DNA of 64,000 nucleotides from Acorus gramineus (lineage: Eukaryota > Streptophyta > Magnoliopsida > Acorales > Acoraceae). Position 1 is the first letter of the stretch. Each line of letters begins with the position of its first letter. Location of the stretch: assembly GCA_030737835.1 (NCBI GenBank), contig JAUJYN010000016.1, forward strand, positions 2,023,001 through 2,087,000, given 5' to 3'. A program made the translations under genes and the position numbers. Shown one piece after another: positions 35,364 through 46,400 of this stretch. The notes under the pieces were generated by a model. It was not told the DNA's origin. It searched no databases and saw only the letters and a list, made by a program, of their open reading frames with translations.

Positions 35364-35709
35364 TGGGGCAGAGAAGGAGAACAAAAGAGTGATGATCAAC
35401 TCTAAGTGATGCAAAATTAGGAAGAGGTGGAAAGAGACTGAAGACCAGTTACATATATGGAGAGTTGGGACCGAAAACCTAACCACCTCAGTCGTTTGGG
35501 GAAACGAGGCAGCAAAATTGAATCTTGGAGTCATCTCCTAGGTGGCATTAAATGAAGAAAGTACATAAGGAAGTGACAAGTGTCACACACGGTAGGTAAT
35601 TAGATCCAAGGACCTAAACCAATCGACCTAGAAAGCCTATCGGGCAAGCTTGTGAGTCGGTCGGGTCCCCTGAAGATCACTTCTTTTGGACTCCCAAGAA
35701 GTTGAGAAA

Positions 35710-35726
35710 CCAAAAGAAGGGGGCAT
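35710..35726 (+). other. Polypurine tract
   Basis: ccaaaagaagggggcat directly precedes the LTR start tgtaggagacc. It matches the tract before the LTR at 1611. Confidence 0.7.
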
Positions 35727-36575
35727 TGTAGGAGACCGAATTTATTATTAAATGGAATAAGTATGGGAATTAATTGTAAATTAGCCCATAATGATTAAAA
35801 GGAAGCTAAGGTGAGAAAAACCACAGGCCCAAATCACCTTGCGGGCCAATCGGGCCCATATTCCCCATCAGGTCAGGCAAATGACATTGCCCGACCAGGT
35901 CAAGTCGGACATACACTGCGGGTCGGATGCCTAAATCTTGACCGACTAAGAACGGACACTTAACGCTGCCTGACTGAATCAAGATGGTGGAGTACAAGAT
36001 GCCCGACCTGATGTATGAGCCATCCAAACCATAATACCCGAACTAAAAAGCAGGTCATCCACATGTCTGCCCCTGTAAAATAACGGTTAGCCAAGGGAAT
36101 ATTCCCTGACGCAGAAAAAGGACTTGATGTCAAAAAAACGGTTACAGAATGGCAATCCCTAGGTGACACGTGTCCGTAAATCCAAGAGCCACGTGAAGAT
36201 TTCATATCATGATATGGTTACTCCACAAGGCCAAGCTCGACACGCCCTTTCTCAAGTATAAAAGGGGGACTTCATCTCCCTCTCAAAGTATGCAAACATT
36301 CTCTCTCTCCCCGACTCATACTCTAGAATTCTAAGTTTTTTTTCTTCTCACGAAGAGATAACTGACTTGAGCGTCGGAGAGGCGTTAGCCGACACCACAC
36401 TAGTATGAGTTTCAGGTACCCGAAGGCCGAAGAAGAAGGACGGCGATGGGTATCGGAGGCTTGCCACGTGAGGTTGTGAAGAAGAGTTGGCATCAACATC
36501 GTCTTGGATCTCCAACAAAAGCACGATCGGTGAAGATCCGACCCAAGAGGGGAGGACCTGATTTCACCCTCCACA
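35727..36575 (+). repeat. Tat-type 3' LTR, copy 2 (849 bp)
   Basis: tgtaggagacc to cctccaca, aligned with 1611-2565. It has a TATA box (tataaaag at 36258) followed by tctctctctcccc, a cggagaggcgttag word, and a cgaaggccgaagaag purine stretch. Confidence 0.75.
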
Positions 36576-36929
36576 CAAAACATAGAGCACACATGCTATT
36601 ATTTTTTTAGAAATTGTAATCATTTCGAGTTGAATGAATTTATTTTTAATGAATGTATGAAAAAATTGATGATACATATGCATACCGTCTTATATACGAT
36701 TCACTAGAATTTTAAAAAAGTTATATAAAATTGTATTTTTTTTTTACTATGAAAAAAACATGGGTGGAACATTTCGACATGCGACAAGCAAGCCCAATGA
36801 AAATTGAAAATAGCTGGCGTACGTGGCAGACCCGCACGATCTCCCACAGGCATGTCAATCGTCACCCAAAATGGTTCTTTTTGAACTTCCTTTTCGAGAG
36901 CTTATAATTCGTGAATACATATTAAAAAA
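36576..36929. other. AT-rich block and distal upstream block of the seven-exon gene
   Basis: 36600-36780 is AT-rich and shares words (acatgggtg, catatgcata) with other AT-rich blocks. 36786-36890 closely matches 44585-44690, including gtggcagacccgcacg and cacaggcatgtcaatcgtc. In the second copy this block lies just upstream of a duplicated exon 1. It is therefore the distal 5' flank of the gene at 43485, now separated from it by the MULE. Confidence 0.6.
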
Positions 36930-37024
36930 AAGGGTAATTAGCACTTTTAGCCCCCGAAAATTAAATATTTACAAAAATAGCCCCGCCACCCGAATATTTG
37001 CAAAAACTAGACCCGCTGATATTT

Positions 37025-37225
37025 TACACTGGAGACGGATTATATATAATCCGTCTCCAGTGTAAAATAATCTCGTTGAGGCTATCGACAGTTGGATGAC
37101 GACTAAGCCTGGAGACGGCATATATATATGCCGTCTCCTGGAAACAGTATATATATATGCCGTCTCCTGGAAACGGTATATATATATATATATACCGTCT
37201 CCAGGGCACGGCATATATAAGGCCC
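37025..37225. repeat. Left subterminal palindrome array
   Basis: At least three near-perfect palindromes with arms ggagacgg...ccgtctcc or variants and TATA-rich centres: 37028-37062, 37109-37142 (centre gcatatatatatgc) and 37165-37205 (longer ta run). An imperfect unit lies at 37140-37168. The outermost unit is shared with the right end. Confidence 0.85.
37214..37221 (+). promoter_or_regulatory. TATA box candidate of the MULE transposase gene
   Basis: tatataag lies at the inner edge of the palindrome array, followed by a C-rich leader (cacccacccacccgc) and a leader intron. The intron has donor gtaaac at 37338 and its acceptor, gtttag, directly abuts the ATG at 37782. Confidence 0.5.
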
Positions 37226-37781
37226 GTCCCCGCTGCCAAGCCCTAAAACCCTCATTTTTCACCCCTTTTGTCCCTCTTTCACCCACCCACCCGCTGCCAA
37301 CCCCGAAAAATCATCAAAAACAACTCTCAATCCAAAGGTAAACATCAAAACCCTAAATGTTCTTGAATTTTATTATTTATTTGTCAATTGTTTTGATTTT
37401 ATTGAATAAATTAGGGTTTTTATAAAAAATCCTAAATGTTGAATGTTGAATTTATTTATTATTGGAATGTTGATTGTATGATGTTTTGTTAAGTGAAATG
37501 TGAATTTTTTTAGGGTTTTGGTTATTTTAAAATGTCTTATTTGTCAAAATAAACTTTTAAATCTTAAAAAATTGAAAAATTTGATTATATATTTTTTTAA
37601 AAATTTTAAAATAATTCAATGGCCTCTTAGTAAACATTTTAAAAAATGAAAGGCTATTTTTAGGAAATATGCTTTGTATGTGTTGCATGAATGTTTCAGT
37701 GTTTAATGTGTATGTGTTGGATGGATTTTATTATTATGAATTTAGAAATATATTTACTAAGTTGAATAATTTATGGTTTAG

Positions 37782-40430
37782 ATGGTAAAGAAATCCGATG
37801 TCCCGTTAATGTACTCTTTTAACGGGAGGATTGTTCAACGTGAAGATAGTTCATTTTATGAAGGTGGTACCATGAAAACCACCATCATAAATAAGAAGAT
37901 CTCTTATGTCGATTTACTCCAAATGATGTACCATTTGACGGGGACCGATCCAAGTCTTTACAAATTGTCCATGAGTGCTGTGCATCCACTCACGACGGAA
38001 AGTGTTTGGGTGCCCCTCTCGAAGATGATATGGGGGTGAAAGTTATGATAATGTTGTACCCACAGCACGCGCATGTCATTCAAATATGGTTAGAGAAGGA
38101 AGAGATCATACAAAGAGGTCGTGGCGCGATGAATTATGATGCAGAAGATTCATATCCTTCCATTGTTCGTGAACCATATCAACCTTCATCGTCGTCGTTT
38201 GTTCCGTGCACCCAAGAGAATATGATTGATGCAACACCGACCAATGCCTATGGGAGTGTGAATATACCACATTTGTAAGTATTGTGAATTTATAGGATGT
38301 TTTTGGTGGGTGTATTCATATATGTAAGTATATGTGTTTGCATTTATAGGTCCCCATTTCATGACATGGGTTGGGACGATATTCGTGAAGGAATTGAAGT
38401 GAACAATGAAGAAGAAGAAGATCAAGAAGGGGAGAAGAAGAAGATCAAGAAGGGGAGAAGAAGGATGATGATGAAGAAGAAGAAGAAGAAGAAGAGGATC
38501 GTGAAGATGGCTGGGTTGAAGAACCTGATAGTGAGGAGGACCATGATGTGAGGAGAACTGCCATCAGTGAATATAGTGTTCCTCAAATGTTTCCTACACG
38601 TGAGCTTATGGAGCAGGCGGTGGCTGAAAATGTCCATCCATGCATTTATGAAATCGGATCTTCTTCGTGTAATGAACTTGAGGTTGGTCAGCTTTTCGCG
38701 AATAAGAAGTCACTCATTAATGCTGTCCGAACCTGGAGCATAAAGAAATGCGCACAATGTCATGTGGTGAAATCAAATGCAGAAAAATACGCCGTTAAGT
38801 GCATAAATGATGAATGTAATTGGAGATTATATGCGAGGAGGGTCGGTGGTTCAGAAATGTTCAAGATTTCCACTCTGAGAGTTCCTCATACATGCTTGGA
38901 TCCTCTTCTCAGTTCAAATCACAGACAATTTAGTTCTGATTATATCTCACAGCTGATTATGCCAACGATTCGTCATAATTTGAGAATCAGTCCTACTGAG
39001 ATAATGGACAGGATACGTGCTGATCATCACTACACAATTTCATATTCAAAGGCAAACCGTGCCAAATGGAAGGCTATGGAGAGGATATTTGGAAATTGGG
39101 AGGAATCATATGCTGAGTTGCCTCTATATGTTGATGCCTTGAGGAGGTCTAATCCAGGAACAACTGTGTTCTTCGAAGGCCCTGTCATACAAGAGAATAA
39201 CATGGGCAGACCGATCCGACAGTTTGAACGTGTTTTTTGGGCATTCGGACCAGCCTTAGAGGCTTTCAAACATTGTCGTCCATTGGTTTGCATCGATGGA
39301 ACACATCTGTATGGAAAGTATAAAGGAAATCTCCTGATAGCCACTGCTTGCGATGCAGAAAATGGTTTGCTTCCGATAGCCTTTGCTATAGTTGAATCTG
39401 AGAACAGAAGCAGTTGGACCTTCTTCCTTTGGAACTTGTTCTTTTCTGTTGGTGTATAAACAATTTGTGTGTCATATCTGATCGGCACTTGGGCATCATA
39501 GCAGGCATGAAGGATATTGAGGAATCAAGCAATGTAACATGGCACCATCGTTTCTGTATGAGACACATGATAGACAACTTCAAAAAACATGTAAAATCAA
39601 AGGAGTTGAGTGACCAGGTGTGGAGGGCTGCCACCTTGAAATGTCCAAATCAATTTGCTGATGAAATGCGAAAGATTCTTAGCGCCTCCTCACAAGCTCG
39701 CACATGGCTTGATCAAGTCCCTCCACAAACATGGGCCCTTTGTTATGACGATGGCCGTCGTCATGGCACGATGACCACCAATAGAGCAGAAAGCATGAAC
39801 AGTGTCTTGAAAGGTGTAAGAGGGTTGCCAATCACTGCCATATTACAACAGACATTCATACGAGTGTCAGAGTATTTTTATACAAGGCGTGAATCGGCCG
39901 AGAGCATGTCAGGTGAACATGTGCCATCTATGCAGCAACATTTGGAGAGAACTGCACATGATGCAAGGGCGATGTTAGTAAGAAGGCTTGATAGATCAGA
40001 ATTCAATGTCCAAGACAAGAATGCGGTTATGTACATTGTTTTCCTATATTCTGACAATGCAGAATGTCAATGTCATGTTCCGAAGTTGTTTCACTATCCA
40101 TGTGCACATGTCATAGCGGCCTGTGGGTATGCTCGTATTAGTCCTGGGAGATATGTGTCACATTGGCTTTCCTCAGAGTCATATAGACACACTTATGAAC
40201 CCCGATTCCACTCCGTTGATGATAAAAGTCGTTGGCCGATTCCTACGGAAAACGATCCCATCTTCATCCCACCAAATGTTAGGAGACAAGCGGGGCGCCC
40301 TGTATCAACTCGCCGACGTATGCATATGGACTCCAGGGATCCAAGTCTGAGATATACATGTTCAATATGTCATGAGAAAGGCCATAGAAAAAATAAATGT
40401 CCACGTAGAAATACAAATGCTGGTAATTGA
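37782..40430 (+). pseudogene. Mutator-like (MULE) transposase, three frameshifts
   Basis: N-terminal domain from ATG 37782. An intron runs 38275-38349, followed by an acidic tract. A MuDR-type DNA-binding region then has C and H residues (CAQCHVVKSNAEKYAVKC, HTCLD). The DDE core has CIDGTHLYGKYKGN (first Asp at 39295), VISDRHLGI (second Asp at 39480) and TNRAESMNSVL (Glu at 39789). A SWIM zinc finger (ECQCHVP, YPCAHV) and a CX2CX4HX4C knuckle (CSICHEKGHRKNKC) end the protein. Breaks: two extra bases in the ctctc run at 38016-38020; a 23-bp tandem duplication (38411-38433 and 38434-38456) in the acidic tract; and a shift near 39440-39460 inside the core. All catalytic residues remain, but no full-length product can be read. 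Confidence 0.85.
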
Positions 40431-40507
40431 TGTTAAATATGATTGTGATATGATGATGAATGTTCAATTGTTTGAGTAGATATTAACTTGTGTTCAAATT
40501 ACAGGTG

Positions 40508-42738
40508 ATGGACATCCGTGAGTGGCATGGACCCGTCGTGGATGATTTGCTGTATTTTCAGGGATCTCATAGGTCTCATCATGGATTCCAGGGCAAGGTA
40601 TGACAAATGATGTGTTTTTCTCTAATGTTATTCTTCATATATGATTTTTTTCTTACTTGAATATATAATTTCCTTAAACAGACCGACTCCTCCAAGTTTA
40701 CGATCCACATGGTGGCATTGCGTCACTGGGTCATGGATCCACGCATCGAGCCATACGTGAGGGCATCGGGGTTGTATTATTTGACAGAGATGGGATATAC
40801 CAGATCAGATCATCGACTTCTACAAGCACTGACTGAGAGATGGAGACCAGAGACCAACACATTTCATCTGCGACATGGCGAGATGACAATTACACTTCAG
40901 GACGTTGCTATTCTGACTGGACTACCCATTGATGGCAAGCCCGTGACTGGTATCACAGACCACGATGATTGGGCCAGCGTTTGTGAGGAGCTGTTAGGTG
41001 TTGGCCCCCCTGCAGATAAGATCAAGGGTGGAAGAATTTTTCTCTCGTGGCTTAAAGAAACCTTCAGCATCGTACCAGATGTTGAATTGGACGACGATAT
41101 CCTCCAGCAGTATGCACGTGCATATATCTTATTTGTGCTTGGATCAACAATCTTCGCCGATGGCACAGGAAATAAGATACATGCGTGCTACCTTCATTTA
41201 TTCAGAGATTTTGAGGATGCTGGTCGATATTCATGGGGTGCAGCTGCGTTGGCCCACTTATATAGAGCATTGTACAGAGGTAGTGTGCTTGGAGAGAGGA
41301 TGTCGGCAGGATCTCATGGTTTTTATTCTTTGCTACAGGTAATATGCAAACCCCAATTTTCATCCATACATACTAAATTTGTTTTTTTTCCTGTGTTACT
41401 AAAGATTTTGTTCCAATGCAGCTATGGTCGTGGGAGAGATTACATGTGGGACGACCGTCATTGCATGATCCGGATTTTATTCTTGGAGATCGACCTTTGG
41501 GAGCAAGGTAATGTCAATATTTTCATCTTCTTTTGTCAATTCATAGAAGATCATATATCATTAAATTCGATATTTCAGGTGGAAGGTGACTCAGAGGTTT
41601 GATGAAAATTCGCGTGTTCTGATATACTATAGAGCACAACTGGACTATCAGCTTCAGTCGCAGGTGACTATACAATTAGCCATATATTTCACAAATGATA
41701 TATTCTATGTTAATTGTCATACTAATTATATATTTGGTTTTTGGTAGGTTATATGGCAGCCTTATCCTGGGACATATGAGACACTACCACCTGCATGTAT
41801 GGATCATATGGAGTTGTGGACGGCTAGGGTCCCACTCATTTGCTTTGATATTGTGGAGATGCACGTGCCAGATCGAGTCGCACGTCAATTTGGATGGCAT
41901 CAGGACATTCCATCTGATGTAGAGGCCATCGACCGGGTAAACAGACGAGGTAGACAGGATGTGAATTGGATAGTTTTTCACCAGACTTATATCGAGCGTT
42001 GGGACCAACGATTGGATCACATCCACCAATTCTCTCATACCCGGAGTTCGAGGAGATATATGGAGTGGTACTGGGAGAGAACAGTCAGACATATCACACC
42101 TCCACCACCCCCACAGTACCATCCAGGCTATGTCGCACCAAATTCGGTAAGAATTTTAAACGCGTGTTACATTTTTAGATAGTGATAAATGATTTTATAA
42201 CTACTTATCATATTGAAACTTTTGTTAACAGGGGGGAGTTACACAGAACATTACCGAGGTGCTTGCAAGGGGGTTGGTCTTATACCCCAACTGCGGTGAG
42301 TGGGATCGTATAGTTGCTGTGGCACGTGACTATGCAGATGCGATGATGGGAGACAGGGGACAACCTTCGAGTACCTCCAGTGCATCTACAGATGCTGATG
42401 ATTCTGAGGATGTGGTAGATGATAGTTTCGCTCACACCGAATTCACAATTGATGAGTTCTTCAATGATGTACGACTCGATGCAGAGATCGATGAGCAACC
42501 ACAACAACCAGCCCCAGCTCCTGATCGAGCTCCACAGATGACACTCCAGACATATACTCGTGGACCACGCAGGGTTTGGTGTACTTCTACTACTGCCAGT
42601 CGGGGATCGGGCGAACAATTTACCACTCCACCACAATCAGGTGTGCCGCCATCCACAGCAACTGACGTACCCTCTTCATCAGCACCTCCTGCTCCGAGAA
42701 AAGCTAAAAAGAAAGGACTTATGAGAATATTTGGATGA
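40508..42738 (+). CDS. Plant mobile domain (PMD) protein, MAIN/MAIL-like, passenger of the MULE
   Basis: Six exons: 40508-40597, 40682-41338, 41422-41507, 41579-41663, 41748-42146, 42232-42738. All introns are gt/ag with consistent phase, giving 607 codons without a stop. The PMD signature is clear: LYYLTEMGYTRSDHRLLQAL, ERWRPETNTFHLRHGEMTIT, LQDVAILTGLPIDGKPVTG, then FVLGSTIFADGTGNKIH and WGAAALAHLYRAL, followed by WERL.VGRP and FGWHQDIP words. The tail is acidic, then Pro/Ser-rich, ending RKAKKKGLMRIFG. Host PMD proteins (MAIN, MAIL1) act in silencing and genome stability; PMDs are also known from transposons. It lies 80 bp after the transposase stop on the same strand. An alternative is that the acceptor at 40504 joins it to the transposase transcript. 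Confidence 0.88.
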
Positions 42739-42959
42739 TTGTATTTATGGGATGTAAAACATGTTTATTATATTCATGCATTTTCATTTGTGTGTATTGT
42801 ATTTATGTATTTTCGTTGGTGTTTAGAAATAGGAGTCCAGTGATTATAATGGATTTATGTAAATATCAATGCAATTTTATTATATTTATGCATGTTCAAG
42901 CAGGAATTTTTATACAGGTGAGATGACCAACAATGTATACAACCAAAAAAAAAAAAAAA

Positions 42960-43210
42960 AGACTGAAGAGGGATTGTATATAATCCACGGATTGTATATA
43001 ATCCGTCTCTAGGAGACGGGTTATATATAACCCGTCTTTACAATCCGTCTTCAGGAGACGGGTTATATATAACCCGTCTCCAGTGTAAATGCAATAAGGG
43101 GGTGATTTACACTGGAGACGGATTATATATAATCCGTCTCCATTGTAAATGGGCCACTTACGGATTGCAACACTGGAGACGGATTATATATAATCCGTCT
43201 CCAGTGTAAA
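42960..43210. repeat. Right subterminal palindrome array
   Basis: Four palindromes of the form ggagacgg(a/g)ttatatataa(c/t)ccgtctcc, allowing small changes, at about 43011-43040, 43050-43082, 43108-43146 and 43168-43206. The 3'-most is nearly identical to the left outermost one, including the flanking tttacact/agtgtaaa. A degenerate unit lies at 42968-43005. Confidence 0.88.
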
Positions 43211-43418
43211 ATATCACCGGGTCTAGTTTTTGCAAATATTCGGGTGGCGGGGCTATTTTTGCAAATTTTCAATTTTTGGAGGTTAAAGTGCCAATTGCCC
43301 TTAGTGAATACATATTAAAAAAAAAACACAAACCTCCACATATATTTATTCCTCTCGTCAAACCCCATATGGTTCTTTTCAAACTTCCAGTTCTGATCTG
43401 CTGCGACTGCGAGCACCC

Positions 43419-43426
43419 TATTTAAA
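43419..43426 (+). promoter_or_regulatory. TATA box of the seven-exon gene
   Basis: tatttaaa followed by ctctctttctctctc, 59 bp before ATG 43485. It is the only TATA-like motif with a pyrimidine leader close to the start codon, and it is downstream of the MULE. Confidence 0.6.
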
Positions 43427-43484
43427 CCCTCTCTTTCTCTCTCTTTTTGAATCGCAGTGACTCAGAACATCTTATTGGGACACA

Positions 43485-46400
43485 ATGGACTACCCAGTCT
43501 TCATAAGCACAAGCCTGGGTACTCATCTTGCAGTGGTGGTTTCAGATGGAGACACAGTTGATGATGTCAAGAGTGAGATTTAACTCTTTCTCCTTCTCTA
43601 TGTATTTAAATTAAGTAGATAATGGTGATACCTGTGAATGTTTTTTTTTATTATTATTTTATTTTTTATTTATGATGTCGTTCGTGCCTTTGTTGGGTAT
43701 TGCATTCTTCTTGGGGGTTCGGTCCGTTTTGTGTTTTCCGTTTTGTTGGAATTTCTCGCATCCGCCATTACAGATGCTTTTTCAAACAGTGTTGGGAGAG
43801 GGATAGTTCTTAAGTATCTTTCAATATATGAAGCATGTGGTAAGATTTATTACTTATTTAAAGAAAAGTGACCCAGTTTCTTTTTCCATCTTTATACTTA
43901 AAATTTTTATGTTAATCACAATAAATTTGATTGAATATTGTTTTAGATGAGGGATATGATGGAATGGAAAAAGTTATAGAATTTTATAAACCAAATAAAA
44001 TCAAATCTATAGCAAACTTATTTTTTATTTTTAGTTATTGTTATATTTAAGATATTTATCTCCTTTATATTTAAAAATTTAAAAATATCATCTCCTAATA
44101 GGGTTTGAAGAGTTTAATAAGCGTAAAATAGGAAAATAAAAGTTTTTCTGGTTGAGAATAGTTACAGATTTTGATAATGTGAGAAAATACATAATTGATA
44201 GACTTTTCATCTCCTAAAATTATGATAATTTATCATCAAAATCTTACCCTTTTACCAAATTCCCTTCTATGTATAACTCAAATAAAATGATGAAATATTT
44301 TTTTATTAAAATAGTAATTATCAAATTAAACAATAATTGGACGCCCTTGTAAATTTTGAAAAAAGTTAACAAAATAAATATGATCATTTTATTTTGTTTT
44401 TCCAAATCACGATCTCATAGAAGTTTAATGGGTTATACATGCATGTTGTGGGTGTGTGGATTTAATTAAACAAAATCATTATCTCAACCAATTAATCAAC
44501 CATAGTTAATTAGAACATTCATTAACATTAACTACCCCCCCCCCCCCCCCCCATGTAGATCCACTCTTGATTTCAAGTGTTAAAATAAGCAAACCCAATG
44601 TAAAATACAGAGATGCTGGGGTATGTGGCAGACCCGCACGTTCTCCCACAGGCATGTCAATCGTCTCCCAAAATGGTTCTTTTTAAACATAACCCTCCCC
44701 CCCTCCCTCTCGTTGAACCGCAATGTCACAATGGATTACCCAATCTTCATAACCACAAGCTTGGGTACTCTTCTTGCAATAGTAGTTTCGGATGGATAAA
44801 CAGTTGTTGATGTCAAAAGTGAGATTTAACTCTCTCCCTGATGTATTAAAGTTGATAACGGTGATACAAACAACATTGGGAGAGGGATTGTTTATAAGTA
44901 TGGGTTTTGCTAGTGGTTACATAAGATAATTGGTTTGTGTGGTTAGGGCTTCAGGAGTATTTTTCATTGAATCAACAAATGAGATTGAACTCTCTCTCTC
45001 TCTCCCTCTCTGATGTATTTAAAGTTGTTTATGGTGATGAAACCTGTGGATTTTTCTTTTCATTAGTTTTGTTTATTTTTGAAGTGTTTATAAATTTGGA
45101 TTTCTGCTTGATGTCCTTCGCACCTTTGTTCAATTCGTTTCTTGTTCTTTGTTTTTGTTGGAATTTTTTGTTAAACTTTATCATTATGTGAAATTTTTAA
45201 GGATACAATTTTGATGTATAAAAACATAGAGAATTTTTTCATAATAAAATTACACAAAATATTACTAACCTTGTTCCATGATACCAAGGAGAGTGAGCCA
45301 AAAATACTCAAGACTTGACCTTCTTTGGTTGAGATCTTCGAGTTATTACTCTCACCTAGCTTAATAGGTAGCAAATGTGGTGTAGGAATTTCTTACACAA
45401 ATTGTGAATGTATAAATGTGAGAGTATGACTTGAGACCTCACTCACCCTTGTATATACATCTTCATCACCCTTTGGTCTTTCTATCACAGACCAGTATGA
45501 TTTATATAACTCATTTTATTAATCCATGAGTTATACATGGAATTAGTATTCCAATTATTTCCATTAATCCATGAATTATGCATAGATACATGAGTTTCCA
45601 ATGCCCTTTATTGTATCCATAACCCATTTTCCATTAATCCATGAGTTATGTATGGAGACATGAATTTTGAATAACCTTTGATTTCCCATAACTCATAACC
45701 ACCAAACGCATTGAGTTTTCTCATTACACCATTGAGCATTATAATGGAGTTTAATTTTGTACATAAATGAAGATGGAGTACATCTCAAAATACAATGGAT
45801 GTTTAATTTGTCTATAAAACATTTTGGATGCCATAAATTAATTGGTTCACCTTGCAACTACTCGTAAATATTTTTTCTTATGGAACAACATCTAGTAGCT
45901 AATTAAATATAAACATGTAAAGGCCACATAATATACAAAATGTTAACTTTTCTAGCTCCCGTCATTTGGTATGATCTTTAATTTGAATTTGTCTTTTTTA
46001 TTAATTTGAATAAGTCTTTTGTTTTAGGATTAGGTAAGTTGATAGCTTATTTGGATAGATGTTTGTTAGGATGTAAATCCAAGTCCCAAACAATCTTCAT
46101 TTTCCACTATTTTCCTTCATCTGAAAAAAAAAAAAAAAATTGCTTCTATCCATCTGATCCAAGCACAGTCTCTGCCATGGCCAAAGTTCTCACGTAGGCG
46201 CAATGATTGCAAACTATAGAGTTGAAGCTCGACAAGCTCGGGGGAGGTTTAAAAGAAATCAAGGAAATTCTTGTTGTTATGAGAGCCCAGTTTGAATGGC
46301 TAGCTTTTTCCATTACTAAAGATAGAAGAGATATTTGTGATGATGGGACGTTGATTCAAATACATTTGAAACACACTCAAGCATGCGTTAGACAAAGAAA

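Larger units (their letters stand above)
27848..36575 (+). mobile_element. 3' part of a Tat-lineage Ty3/gypsy element with antisense accessory ORFs
   Basis: The plus-strand 3' LTR (35727-36575) with its polypurine tract fixes the orientation. Immediately inside it, on the minus strand, lie two accessory ORFs with Transposase_28-like domains (35363-34821 and 30743-28445). Antisense extra ORFs next to the 3' LTR are a known property of some Tat-lineage elements. The 5' LTR, gag and pol are not in this piece; the left edge at 27848 adjoins a family-B copy. A 2.37 kb solo LTR (32393-34761) is inserted within it. The first ~600 bp (27848-28440) show no gene. Confidence 0.65.
36930..43302 (+). mobile_element. 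Mutator-like element carrying a plant-mobile-domain gene
   Basis: The left end (36930-37035) and the reverse complement of the right end (43302-43195) align over about 100 bp: agggtaattagcac versus agggcaattggcac, then identical stretches such as aaaaatagccccgccaccc and aatatttgcaaaaactaga. Both flanks carry gtgaatacatattaaaaaa. The interior has a TATA box, a broken MULE transposase, an intact plant-mobile-domain gene in the same orientation, and palindrome arrays at both ends. Mutator-type transposase, long TIRs and a passenger gene make the class secure. The direct repeat outside the ends (19 bp) is longer than the usual 8-11 bp. Confidence 0.88.

Noticed and set aside
39030-39488. 152-codon minus-strand frame
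   Set aside because: Antisense shadow of the MULE transposase core.
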